Below the pieces are notes generated by a model. It was not told where the DNA came from and ran no database searches. It worked only from the letters and a program-made list of their open reading frames with translations. From the NCBI GenBank assembly GCA_023053685.1, contig JALIGW010000002.1, positions 242,351,677 to 242,415,676 of the forward strand: a stretch of 64,000 bases of DNA, given 5' to 3'. Origin of the DNA: Diadophis punctatus similis (Eukaryota; Chordata; Lepidosauria; Squamata; Dipsadidae). Positions 47,366 to 59,192 of the stretch are shown here, piece after piece. Within the stretch, counting starts at the first letter, position 1. Each line of letters begins with the position of its first letter. A program made the translations under genes and the position numbers.

Positions 47366-48577
47366 TCTATATATATAAAAGCGAAAACCACTCACAGATT
47401 AATCACGAAATTTCCAGAACTGTAAAGCCTACAAACTTGAAATTTGCCACATATGTTCCTCTTGGCTTCTAAGTGCTCACTAAGAAAGGATTTTTCAAAA
47501 TGACAATCACAGCATGAGTATTTCTTATATTAATATTAAGAAGCTCTGATGTTAAGGAGTTCTACTCCCCCTTCCCCACCTGAAAAGAAATCTGATCCAA
47601 ATGCAAAACACAAGCAGCGGAGTTTCAGTTTCACTTTTGCTTTCACAGCAGCAAGCAGCTTTACTACAGAACAGTTGAGATAAGCCACGCTAGCCAGATG
47701 AATACCGATGGATGCTGGTAGGCAGAGACATATTTTACCTCCTTATTTTCCTCCTCAGTTCAGACAAACCTGTTCATTCTACTGTAACACCAGTTAAATG
47801 GAAAAGAGGCAAAAAAAAAAAAACAGAGGAAAAGGTTTACAGATGCGATTAGGAAAACACAAGTAAGGGAAACTGCCTGTTTCTCCCATGGCCAGTTCTA
47901 TGTGGCATGCTCCAGAGTCAGTTCACCTGACAGTCTGGTCATCCTCCAGCCAGACAGCAAAACCAGGAATGTTGTTTACAGAGAGGTCCTGACAGGGATG
48001 GGTTCCACTTCCCTTCGCCACCGGTTGGCATTGCGATGTTTCACTCGTGAGCTCTTGCTCCACTCACACAATTCTGCTTCCGCGCATGCTCAGTAGCTAT
48101 AATCAGCCCGAAACACAGCTGAGAAGCAGATCAGCTGTGCTTTGGGCAAAGGAATAAAGGTAAGTATAAACCTGGGGGCAGGTGGCCCTTTTTCAAGCTG
48201 CAGCAGAGGAAAAAACTTCAAAACAGTAAAAAATTCGGGGGAAAATTCTGAAAAAAAGATGGCAGCGCCCACAGACCGGCACCCACCGAACCAGATCCAT
48301 GATGCCATTGTGGTGTCACCAGCGGGTCGCTACCAGTTCAGGTGATCTGGCCCGAACCAGCAGGAACCCACTCTGGGTCCTGAGCAATTCATCTGAGGGA
48401 CGAATTTAAAGTCTATGCTATGCAAATAATGTCTTCATCTGTAACAGAAACTTGGCTTACCATCTCTAATGAAATAATACAGTCCCCTTTTTAACTACTC
48501 ATCAATTTTCAAACTTTAAGTGTCAATTTATCAAGCCCCATCACATAGTTTCGTAGCGAAGCACGTGTATCAGCTAG
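47366..48577 (+). mobile_element. Non-autonomous Helitron in V2R-C intron 5
   Basis: The 1212-bp element starts TCTATATATATAAAAGCG and ends CAGCTAG, inserted between A and T of the host without target duplication. A hairpin (GTTTCG-TAG-CGAAGC, one G-U wobble) lies about 15 bases before the CTAG end. These three features define Helitrons. No Rep/helicase is encoded. A hAT MITE is nested inside. Confidence 0.87.
47993..48375. mobile_element. hAT MITE nested in the Helitron, perfect 8-bp TSD
   Basis: A 383-bp element beginning CAGGGATGGGTTCC and ending GGAACCCACTCTG, with identical octamers ggtcctga at 47985-47992 and 48376-48383. Same CAGRGGTGGG family as the copies at 3708, 13393, 24223 and 27182. 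Confidence 0.9.
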
Positions 48578-49486
48578 TACACATATATGAGCCCCACAAA
48601 GATATAAAATAGATATTATGCAAGTCTGGTTTCCTTTAATCCCTACAGTATATATAAGATTTTTTTTCTTGCCATAGAGAAATACAGCTATAGTCCTTTT
48701 TTTCTTGGTGATGTAATTGTTTCTATTTCGCTATTTAATGGCCATGAAAACTGGAAAGATAAGAAGAATTGGGACGGCTCAGTAGGAATAATAACAAACA
48801 ATAATTATACTGAGCCTGAGGTTGTTGAACTGAGCTACAAACAATATTTGTACTTTACTTCTCAAAGTATAACACAGGCAATTAGAACACTGGGGGTGGG
48901 AGGGAGAAAGATTTTATTCCCAATAATGGTAAATCTAGTTTAAACCCCTCTTCTTGAATTCTCTACATGGATTTTATGGTGAGTTCTCCATTTGGTTTTC
49001 TCATGTCCTTTGAACCAAACCTCCCTCCCCCCTTTCTCTCCCTCCCTCCCTCCCTCCCTCCTAAATAGATATTTTGCTTATGTATCTCTGTGATATTAGA
49101 GAGATGGGGGGAGAGGGAGGGAGGGAGGGAGGGAGAAAGCGAGGAGGGTATCTTTTGTATGGGCGAGGAAAAGCCATTTACCTGAAACCATTCGTCATGT
49201 TTCAAAGAATTCAGTTGTTCCTAAGAAAGGGCAACATGGAAGGACATTGACAAGTGGAAGACAGATTTCCTCTGGTAGAAGAAACCTTGCCTAATCCCCC
49301 ATATCCTTTTATCTCATCCTATCTCATCCTTCAAGATCTTTTTCTTACTCCTCCCATAAAGAAATTGGGCAAGTTAGAAATAAACAACAACAAAATAATG
49401 AAGCTTAGATGTGCTTCCTTTAACAGGCACATTGATCAAAATGCTCTGGATGACTCTAGTACTCTTTCCTGTGGTGTGTCACTTAC
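48578..49486 (-). other. V2R-C intron 5, remainder
   Basis: No gene. A (CCCT)n tract at about 49038-49061 and a (GGGA)n tract at 49104-49135 face each other across about 45 bp. Confidence 0.6.
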
Positions 49487-49613
49487 CTTCTTGAATGGAG
49501 ATGGTCCCATCCGGACAAGGAACACAGTCGTAGCAGCAAACTGGCTCTCCTTCCCGAGTCTGTTTGAAAAATCCAGGATGACAGTTTTCTACACATTTGG
49601 ACTGAGGCAGAGG
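49487..49613 (-). CDS. V2R copy C exon 5: cysteine-rich linker
   Basis: A 127-bp exon, acceptor TGCTTAG and donor GAAG|GTAAGT. It encodes [20 protein letters not shown] and [19 protein letters not shown]. All cysteines are conserved, and the phase matches exon 6 at 47236. Exons 1-4 should lie at higher coordinates but are not seen before the window ends, so the gene is partial here. Confidence 0.95.
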
Positions 49614-50080
49614 CTAAGCAGAAAAGCAACAAACACAGAAGAAAATATGTTAGCATCGACGAAAAATGGTGCTCAAAAGTAACATTAGCTAAGTAGGCTA
49701 CTGGATTCCCTTTGAGAACTATGAAATCTCTAACAAGTTCCAAAAGGTTTCAGGAGATATAACTACCAACAGATTTCTCATCATTTGATGGCGATTGCTC
49801 TGTCCATTAGATATATTCAATTCATACTGAATTTTAGAATATTTTTTCTAAGATATATATTAAATTTTCATTCCGTTCAATTTATTAAACTTGAAAAAAC
49901 TATGATGAAGAAAGAAACTTCTGGCCAGTAGCATATGGAAATGTTTCTTCATGACTACATAAAATATTGGAAAACTGCTCCCTTTTTAACATAGTCCAAA
50001 ACTGTCTTAACAATTAAGATAAAAATGATAGTGTCCTTACAATTAAGCACTGTCAATCTTAAAGGATGTGATATTTATTA
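49614..50080 (-). other. V2R-C intron 4, start
   Basis: AT-rich intron with partial similarity to the same stretch of copies A and B; no repeat recognised. Confidence 0.5.
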
Positions 50081-53000
50081 TTATATTTATTTCTTCAATT
50101 TATATGGTTGCCATGCTGGTGCAGAATGGGGTAATTGGTGGCAGCCACATTTCTGCACCTACTTCACCACAGACGCCCCCCCCCCCACACACACACAGTG
50201 GACCCACCGCAAGCTTTCATCTTCAGCTGGCCCACATCTGGCACTCATCCCCCAGCAATGGTCCATTCCTCCCCTGCCCCAATTTCCTGGGTGATTAACC
50301 CAGGGACACTTGTCTCCAGATGAATTGTTGCATGGGACAATTAGGTGTGCCTCCTGCCAGCCAGGTGGGTTGGGCAGATGCGGTGATTGCTGTGTGGGGC
50401 CATCAGCTGTTTAGCACCTTCAGCCAAGGGCCCTTTGAAGTAGCAAAGAGGGATAAGAGGGACAGGAAGTGGGATGGTTCCCCCTCTCCCAGCCTGGTCC
50501 TCTGGGGCTCTCTTGCCCTTTGCAGGGTGGGGAGAGGAAGGCATGCAGCAGTGCCTCCTCTGACTTCCAAGGATGTCCCTACCAGGCGAGAATTCCTTCT
50601 TGCCATCCCAACCAGCACTTCTCACGTGTCCTCACTTGCTGCGTGGGACAATTAGCTATGCCTCCCAGTGGCCGAAATGGGTGGGCAATGGTCTTGGGCA
50701 CTGTGCCAGGAGGCACGGCTAATTGTTGCATGCAGCAATTCACCCTAGGACAATTGAATTGCCCAGGAAAAGAGGGCACAGAGGAGTGCTAGCAGAGGGA
50801 CAGCCAAAGATGAAAGCCCAAAGTGGGTCAGCTGCAGTGGGGGACCCCACGGTGAAGTGGACCTGACAATATGGCTGCTGCCAATTGTTCTAGACCCTGC
50901 TGGTAAAATAAGACTAAGACCAACTGACTAGTTTCTGGAACTGTATTGAGATGAGACAGTAATGAGGTCATCAGATGAGACAGGGGGCATGGCCAAATGT
51001 CACAGCGCCATGGGTGTTTCCCCGTGCTGAGAGAAACCCTGAATCCCAGCTGCTTGGGGACCTGAAACTGGACCAGGAACAGGTGGAGCTGCCCTGGAGG
51101 GGCGGTGAAGAAGAGAGGCACCACTTGGTGGTCCTGGGGGTCTTGCAAACCCCCCAGGGAGCCAGCACCAGCCTCTCAACCAGCAGCTGTGGAAGATGAC
51201 TCTGTCACCATTAGTTGGGATGGCCACAATTGGAATGATAGGAACAGAGAGATTGTTTGATTGCCTGGGAGACAAGATCTAAGCACTTGAGCAGGAGAGA
51301 AGTGAAAGTGTTGAAGCCGGGTGAGTGCTTGACCGATTTAATGATTAAACGAAGAAATTTAAAAGGAGACTAACAAATATTCTAGAGTGGAGCTAGCAGC
51401 TATCTAGCAATTGGAAATACCATAGAGAGACTTAAAGGAACAGAGTTTTAAAAGCCCAAGAAATTTGAAGAAGTTTTTATAATTGGACTTGGTGGAAGTT
51501 AAAGAGATTGAAAAAGAATAAAGAATTTGAAGAAAATATCCCATATGTGGATTTAAAACGTTTTGGAGAGTTTTGTGAAATAACTGTATTGCATTGGAAA
51601 TCCGGTAATGCCATCTGCTGGTTGGAAGAAATATTGCAACAACTTATGGAGAAGATAAAGAAAAGGACAGCTGTGAGGATTGATTTTGTTTACAACGAAA
51701 GATAACCTTGAAACAGTGAGAATTTGAAAGGAGTGTATGCTGAGCTATGGTGTTTGATCTTGACTTATCATGGTGATGGAAGATAACAAGACTGTGAACT
51801 GGAATGGAAAACATTAAAAGTGGCTATCAGAATATTGAAATATAAAGAAGATATATATGGATGTAAGCTTTAATTAAGAGAGATTTACCTATGGAAGAGA
51901 TTGTGTATGAAGAATTGATTGGACTATTAAAATATATTCATGAACACATAAAAACCTATCTTTTGAAAATTAGAGGTAATAAGAAAACAGAAATGAAGAT
52001 GGAAAATATAGAACATTTAAAACCTACAGTACTGGAAAATAAAAATGAGAAACAAGGAGAGCATATTGAAGAAAAAAGGATTGATAATAAAAAACAAGAT
52101 GATTTCACTGGGATTTACAGTGACAAGACAAGATTAGAGAGGGGGGGAGTATCACCCCCAAAAGTACCAATCCAAAGATGGAGGAGGTAATAAGAAGAAA
52201 CTAGGTGGAACTGTGAGGAAAGTTCAACAAATAATATACTTAAACGGTAGAAAAGGAATTCAGAAAAAAATAATTTATATGTATAAAAATAAAAGAAAGA
52301 AAAAGAAAAAGTTAAGAGAAGGGTAAGAAAGGGAAAAACTCACAAGGAATGGAGTTTCTGAGAGACCAAAGGAGAATGGATGAAGTGGGGAGGTTAATGG
52401 AATGGAAGAAGGGTGACAAGATATACGTTAAGAGTTTTATTTGTATTAATGGCATTACTTGTGTATAATTAATTATGGTATAAGGCTTTTTTAGGAGAGT
52501 GATTTATGATGATATATTTATGAATAGTGATAATGTAAGCTATATTATAGTAAATGTAGTTGGAATGTGATGAAATATGCATAATTATTATGTTAAAAGT
52601 TTTAAATTTTGATGATGGAAATAAATTAGAGAATAGTAGGTGAATTGTTGGAAGGTTATAAAGGTTGAATAATCATTATGTTAAAAGGTTTTTATATAAG
52701 ATCTGTATAATTTATAAATCTGATTTAATGTTGAAAAGAATTTTGATAATTATTGAAATTGTCAGAATGATATGAGATCTGTATAACTATTATTCTTAAA
52801 AGGTTTTGAATATATGATTATATAATTTATAAATTTGATATTATGTTGAAGAGATTTTAGATATTAGGAGTTTTGTATATTGAGAAGTTGGTAATTTAAC
52901 CAACCAATGGATGGATGTGCAGTGGTAAGATTTGACTTTGTTTAAACATTGAGGATGAGTTAAAATAAGAAATTGAGTAATAAAGGTGAAAGGGAGTTCT

Positions 53001-53352
53001 GAAAAGGTAAAAGAGATTAGAAATTTAGGGCATTTAGAAATGATAGAATAGAAGTGAAGATATAAATTGAGGAAAGATATAAATTGAGGAAAGGGAGGAG
53101 TAAGGTCAAAAATTAAAAATATAAACAGGATGGATTTGAAGGATAAATAAGGAAGGAGGTACAAGAGACAATGAATATGTATGGAAGATAAGCTATAGAA
53201 ATTAATTGGGAGAAAATTGAAAATTAAAGGTGGTAGACTCAGGAGACAAAAAGAGGTGGCAAGGAGGTGGCAAGGAGGCAGCATTAGAATAATAGTAAAT
53301 ATACCTAGAAGAATATTAAATATACCTAGAAGAATATTTTTTTAATATATAT
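50081..53352 (+). mobile_element. Probable L1-like element, unclassified
   Basis: A GC-rich leader (50100-51300) is followed by GGGTGAGTGCTTGACC near 51318, the same junction motif as in the minus-strand element at 481-2165. Then come A-rich coding-like stretches (51508-51705 and 51891-52190; lysine/glutamate-rich, for example MEEIVYEELIGLLKYIHEHI) and an AT-rich tail (52450-53340) with diverged repeats of TTATGTTAAAAG...TTTTTATAT phrases. No RT is visible. The composition suggests an L1 5' region or a half-L1-type element; the family is unproven. Confidence 0.4.
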
Positions 53353-55974
53353 AAATCCCAGTAAGGGGTATGGCTATCTGACGAGTGCAAAATAAGCTCG
53401 AAATAGATCTATAATAGTCTCCCTTTATTTTCATTTATCAGCAAAAAATCCTACACATATAGATTAGTGTGTCGGCTATATTAACAGACAGCCTTGATGG
53501 TCCCAGTGAGGGGCTGAAAGGCAAAAAGGAAGCTGTGATGCTTTCTCTCCCATATTTGGGTACACCAGGATAACACGACAGAAGAACATATATAACCCTT
53601 TCCGGGTGAAAGAGCTGATTGGGAACATAGCCTATGGCCTGGTGGTTAAGTTGCTGCCCTGCAAGGCATCCAGCCCGGGTTCAAATCCCAGTAAGGGGTA
53701 TGGCTATCTGACGAGAGCAAAATAAGCTCAAAATAGATCTATAATAATCTCCCTTTATTTTCATTTATCAGCAAAAAATCCTACACATATAGATTAGTGT
53801 GTCGGCTATATTAACAGACAGCCTTGATGGTCCCAGTGAGGGGCTGAAAGGCAAAAAGGAAGCTGTGATGCTTTCTCTCCCATATTTGGGTACACCAGGA
53901 TAACACGACAGAAGAACATATATAACCCTTTCCGGGTGAAAGAGCTGATTGGGAACAGAGGCTATGGCCTAGTGGTTAAGTTGCTGCCCTGCAAGGCAGC
54001 CGGCCCGGGTTCAAATCCCAGTAAGGGGTATGGCTATCTGATGAGAGCAAAATAAGCTCGAAATAGATCTATAACAGTCTCCCTTTATTTTCATTTATCA
54101 GCAAAAAATCCTACACATATAGATTAGTATGTCGGCTATATTAAAAACAGCCTTGATGGTCCCAGTGAGGGGCTGAAAGGCAAAAAGGAAGCTGTGATGC
54201 TTTCCCTCCCGTATTTGGGTAGACCAGGATAACACGACAGAAAAACATATATAACCCTTTCCTGGTGAAAGAGCTGATTGGGAACAGAGCCTATGGCCTT
54301 GTGGTTAAGTTGCTGCCCTGCAAGGCAGCCGGCCCGGGTTCAAATCCCAGTAAGGGGTATGGCTATCTGAGGAGAGCAAAATAAGCTCGAAATAGATCTA
54401 TAATAGTCTCCCTTTATTTTCATTTATCAGCAAAAAATCCTACACATATAGATTCGTGTGTCAGCTATATTAAAAACAGCCTTGATGGTCCCAGTGAGGG
54501 TCTGAAAGGCAAAAAGGAAGCTGTGATGCTTTCTCTCCCATATTTGGCTACACCAGGATAACACGACAGAAAAACATATATAACCCTTTCCTGGTGAAAG
54601 AGCTGATTGGGAACAGAGCCTATGGCCTAGTGGTTAAGTTGCTGCCCTGCAAGGCAGCCGGCCCGGGTTCAAATCCCAGTAAGGGGTATGGCTATCTGAC
54701 GAGAGCAAAATAAGCTCGAAATAGATCTATAATAGTCTCCCTTTATTTTCATTTATCAGCAAAAAATCCTACACATATAGATTAGTGTGTCGGCTATATT
54801 AACAGACAGCCTTGATGGTCCCAGTGAGGGGCTGAAAGGCAAAAAGGAAGCTGTGATGCTTTCTCTCCCATATTTGGGTACACCAGGATAACACGACAGA
54901 AGAACATATATAACCCTTTCCGGGTGAAAGAGCTGATTGGGAACAGAGCCTATGGCCTAGTGGTTAAGTTGCTGCCCTGCAAGGCAGCCGGCCCGGGTTC
55001 AAATCCCAGTAAGGGGTATGGCTATCTGAGGAGAGCAAAATAAGCTCGAAATAGATCTATAACAGTCTCCCTTTATTTTCATTTATCAGCAAAAAATCCT
55101 ACACATATAGATTAGTGTGTCAGCTATATTAAAAACAGCCTTGATGGTCCCAGTGAGGGGCTGAAAGGCAAAAAGGAAGCTGTGATGCTTTCTCTCCCAT
55201 ATTTGGGTACACCAGGATAACACGACAGAAGAACATATATAACCCTTTCCGGGTGAAAGAGCTGATTGGGAACAGAGCCTATGGCCTAGTGGTTAAGTTG
55301 CTGCCCTGCAAGGCAGCCGGCCCGGGTTCAAATCCCAGTAAGGGGTATGGCTATCTGACGAGAGCAAAATAAGCTCGAAATAGATCTATAACAGTCTCCC
55401 TTTATTTTCATTTATCAGCAAAAAATCCTACACATATAGATTAGTGTGTCGGCTATATTAAAAACAGCCTTGATGGTCCCAGTGAGGGGCTGAAAGGCAA
55501 AAAGGAAGCTGTGATGCTTTCTCTCCCATATTTGGGTACACTAGGATAACACGACAGAAAAACATATATAACCCTTTCCTGGTGAAAGAGCTGATGGGGA
55601 ACAGAGCCTATGGCCTTGTGGTTAAGTTGCTGCCCTGCAAGGCAGCCGGCCCGGGTTCAAATCCCAGTAAGGGGTATGGCTATCTGAGGAGAGCAAAATA
55701 AGCTCGAAATAGATCTATAACAGTCTCCCTTTATTTTCATTTATCAGCAAAAAATGCTACACATATAGATTAGTGTGTCGGCTATATTAAAAACAGCCTT
55801 GATGGTCCCAGTGAGGGGCTGAAAGGCAAAAAGGAAGCTGTGATGCTTTCTCTCCCGTATTTGGGTAGACCAGGATAACACGACAGAAAAACATATATAA
55901 CCCTTTCCTGGTGAAAGAGCTGATTGGGAACAGAGCCTATGGCCTAGTGGTTAAGTTGCTGCCCTGCAAGGCAA
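53353..55974 (+). repeat. Tandem array of 329-330 bp units with tRNA-like heads
   Basis: Eight near-identical units; the phrase AAATCCCAGTAAGGGGTATG starts at 53353, 53683, 54013, 54342, 54671, 55001, 55330 and 55659. Each full unit junction carries an A box (TGGCCTAGTGG, at 53635, 53965, 54294, 54623, 54953, 55282, 55611 and 55940) and a B box (GGGTTCAAATCCC). ATATATAA lies about 45 bases before the A box and the first TTTT about 120 bases after it. The middle stem GCTGCC/GGCAGC closes a 6-base loop, not the 7 of a tRNA, and the ends do not pair as an acceptor stem, so these are not functional tRNAs. The array starts inside a B box and ends just after a truncated eighth head. Confidence 0.93.
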
Positions 55975-57039
55975 AACTCAAGGCCCGCGGGGCAGCCATG
56001 GGGGGAGGGAATGAGTAATAGCACTATATGACTAGCCGTAGGGCCTCTGCCGGTGAAGAGATGGAGCTTGGGAGCGTCGACTTAATGAACGGGCAGCAGT
56101 TCCAAGGCAGCCCGTGGTGCGAGGAGAGAACACCCCCCATTGCATAATAATAATACTCGCCACCTTATGGGCAGCCCTACCTGGTTAACTGCCAGCCCAT
56201 CCACAGCAGCCCTGAAGCGGTGCGAGGACAGAAGCGGAAGCGGTCCAGAACCCCCATTGCCTTCTTTTACCTTAATTTTGGCTTATTTAGCCTTATAGCA
56301 CTTTTTCTCCCTTCAGAATATTTCTATATATAAATACCGTATATAAATGTTCTGAAGGTCTTTTGGATTATTCTATGAAGGCTCGCAGCCTTCGGTGCAT
56401 CACAACGCAGACAGAGAAAAGTCTAGAATGAGGCGCCCCAATGCAGCACAGCCGAAAGACCGCCGTTCTCAGCCCTGCGCCTCAGCCTGCTGCCTGCTCA
56501 CGCCACACGCCCTCGCCGGTGCCCATCGATGGAAGAAGGCACAGGCCCTAACTCCTCGGTGCGCGGACTGGCTGCCGGAGCGGGAGCCCAGGGCATTTGG
56601 TGAGTTATCCCGGCGGGGTCCCCTCCCGGAGCTCTCCCTGCTTCTGCATGCCGGTAAGAGAGCAGGCTGCCCCTGGGGGGGGGCGGGTGTGTGTGTTCAG
56701 CCTCTCCCTGGGAAGGATGCGCCCGCCTATTCCTGCCACTGCTGTCATCCTTGGGGGGGAAAGGAAGGCAACGCGAGTCTCTGGGTGCCGAAGACTCGCT
56801 CTTTGTCTGTCTTCCGTCCGTTCGCCCGTCCGTCTGTCCAGAGGCCCATCCGTCCGTCATTTTTGCCCCTCCATCTGTCCGCTCGCTCATCCGCCCTCCC
56901 CCAGCACCACACTGACACAAACGAGATTGGTGCTGCTTCCATCGATTCCCGGGAAAAAAAGGCTCACACACGAGATTGGTGCTGCTGCGATCCATTCCCG
57001 GAAAGAAGAGCTAATATTTGTAATTGTATACACAAGAAA
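55975..57039. other. GC-rich region with duplicated modules
   Basis: 55975-56070 (AAACTCAAGGCCCGCGGGGC...) recurs at 60903-60998. 56190-56393 recurs, diverged, at 60198-60365. The latter includes a hairpin with arms 56310-56323 and 56345-56358. From 56395 to 57039 the sequence is CpG-rich with GTCC-type simple repeats; open frames there look like composition effects. No gene is named. Confidence 0.6.
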
Positions 57040-57044
57040 TTCAC

Positions 57045-57268
57045 TGTTACGTACGGAGGTACGTTTCCCCAAGTTGCGAGTAGTTCACTGATTGTCTAAT
57101 CGTGGGCGGCAATCTTGAATGGATGTCAGTGGCTGACCGCCCCCATGCAAAGCCCTTAGAAGCGGCTTTGCATGGAGCCGGCCGGCACTCTGATTTGGCT
57201 TCAGCTGTGAACTAATAAAATACTGAACTGTTACTGCAGCTCCGTTCCTTTGTAATGCAAATCTAACA
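57045..57268 (+). repeat. 5' LTR of the Gypsy element
   Basis: 224 bp, TGTTACGTAC...AATCTAACA, containing AATAAA-type sequence (CTAATAAAATACTG) near 57213 as polyadenylation signal. Confidence 0.93.
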
Positions 57269-57374
57269 TTGGCGACGAAGGGAAGCAGGAAGACGACCCC
57301 ATCAAAGGACACCTCGTGGCATCCAGCGGCCATCTTAGCGTGAATTTTGAAATCCGCCCGGCCAACAACGAAGG

Positions 57375-58097
57375 ATGACTTCACAGGCACAGACATCCAC
57401 AGCTCCAGCACTATTTGACGCAAAAAAGGAAACATGGAAGACATACATGTCCAGATTCCGAATGTTCCTGGTGGCAAATAATCTCCACGACCTACCAGAC
57501 AATAGGAAGGGAGCCCTCTTCCTCACTTACTGCGGACCAGATATTTACAACATGGCTCAGGCACTGGTAGCACCGGAAGACATCGAAGAAATCTCCTGGT
57601 CCACACTCCAGAGTAAATTAGAGGAGCACTATAAACCCTCAGCCCCGCCGATGGTCAGCAGGAACGAATTTTACCATCGGTGACAATGGGCAAGGGAAAC
57701 TATAAATGACTTTGTGGCAAGCCTCAGACAAATTGCAATCAAGTGCGATTTTGATAACCCGGAAGATATGATGAAAGACCGCATCATCCTGGGCATGAGA
57801 AACCTATCACTCCTAAAGAAACTGCTAGTAAAAGCGGGAGCAAAGTTCCAGGATGTCGGAGAAGCGGCAAAAGCAGCCGAAGCCTCTGAAACATCTGCAG
57901 CAGATGTACAAAAGACGAATTCCGCAGTCCACTACACGGATTACCAGCCAGATTGGGCGACAGAGGTTCCGGAGGCCGAGGAGAACACAGCTGGCAAGAG
58001 GAGGAGAGCTGCCGCCAAATCCAGGACCGGAAGGGAAGCCAAAGAGGAGGTGAGCAAAGAAGCTTTACTGCCCTGGGTGCCTGGGAAATCACACTAG
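57375..58097 (+). pseudogene. Gypsy gag (capsid), one nonsense codon
   Basis: Two collinear frames, 57375-57683 and 57714-58097, are in the same phase and separated by an in-frame TGA at 57681-57683. The first has ALFDAKKETWKTYMSRFRMF and LPDNRKGALFLTYCG, the second INDFVASLRQIAIKCDF and MKDRIILGMRN, matching capsid-type Gag of Gypsy elements (retrotransposon gag region). Downstream a frame change leads to the CCHC knuckle. The protein forms virus-like particles in intact relatives. Confidence 0.82.
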
Positions 58098-58125
58098 AGC
58101 AAATTGCAACTTCTAAGATGCAGTC

Positions 58126-59169
58126 TGCCGCCGTTGCCAGAAAAGAGGCCACATCGCTGAGGCTTGCAGGGCATCTCAACCAGTGGGACCAATAGCGGGA
58201 CAACCCTTCCTAATAGTAGTAGATGCCTACTCCAAATGGCTAGAGGTAGTCCCCATGATAGCCACCACGACGAGCGCCACCATCAGGGCACTCAGGAAGT
58301 TATTTACGACCCATGGGCTTCCAGACGTCCTGGTCTCAGACAACGGACCCCAGTTAACGGCCAGGCAGATGGAACTTTTCCTAGCGAACCTGGGCATACG
58401 GCACGCGCTAGTCTCTCTGTTTTCACCAGCGAGTAATGGGCAAGCAGAACGAATGGTCAGACTGACCAAAGAGACTCTCACAAGAATGGGCCTGGGAGAT
58501 TGGCAAGAGCGAGTAGACCAATTCTTGCTCGCCCAACACATAACGCCTTGTGCCGCGACAAACAGGAGCCCGGCAGAGTTATTAATGGGCAGGAAACTCA
58601 GAGCAACGTTAGACAGACTGAACCCCAATTACTCTAGGGAACCCCCATCAGCAATGCCAGTCCCAGAGAGGGTATTCAGGACAGGAGACTTAGTGTTCGC
58701 CCGAAATTATACAGGCGATACCAAATGGATGAAAGCCACAATAACTGAAGTTACCGGTCCAAAATCATATAAACTTAGACTAGAGGATGGACGGGAGTGG
58801 AGTAGGCACATAGACCAACTGAGACAGAGAATAGGGACCTCTCGGCTCCGCCAGCCAGAGACCGAACCCGAGGGAGACACTGAGTGCTGTCGGGCTCTGC
58901 CCCAAGAACAATACAATTACACCGAGACGACGACAGATAGCCCCAACAGAGGCCTCTCAGAGGACGACGATGCCAGAGGGGAGTCTGCAGCCACCATGTC
59001 CGGAGGTTGGTTCCCGATCCTTCCGTCGGATGTCAGAGGAACTGCTGCAGGCATGTCAGCGCAGCTCAGAAACTCTGAAGAAGCTGAACTGCGCAGATCC
59101 CGTAGGGTGATCAAGCACCCATTACACTTACGGGATTATGTTGCAAGGATCAATGCAGTGGTTGGGTGA
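58126..59169 (+). pseudogene. Zinc knuckle fused in frame to truncated integrase
   Basis: CRRCQKRGHIAEAC (CX2CX4HX4C, 58126-58167) is followed, with no stop, by the integrase core: VDAYSKWLEVVPM (first D), VSDNGPQ (second D) and SPASNGQAERMV (E, 35 residues after the second D). The open frame continues through a C-terminal region (TGDLVFARNY, KSYKLRLEDGREW) to 59169. The junction PVGPIAGQPFLIVVDAYSK shows that everything from protease to the integrase HHCC domain was removed while keeping the frame. Confidence 0.88.
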
Positions 59170-59192
59170 TCCAGAAACCCAGGGGGGAGGGG

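Noticed and set aside
52841..53284. 147-codon minus-strand frame
   Set aside because: AT-rich low-complexity (Leu/Ile/Phe/Ser) composition within repeat-like DNA; no domain or supporting context.
53628..55960. Cluster of functional tRNA genes
   Set aside because: A and B boxes are present, but the middle loop has 6 bases, the 5' and 3' ends do not pair, and no intact cloverleaf can be drawn.
53353..55974. CRISPR-like array
   Set aside because: Units are contiguous 329-330 bp tandem repeats without unique spacers, in a vertebrate genome.
56395..57099. CpG-rich 234-codon frame and overlapping frames as a host exon
   Set aside because: Overlapping long frames on both strands, GTCC-type simple repeats, no splice-supported structure and the frame runs into the Gypsy LTR.
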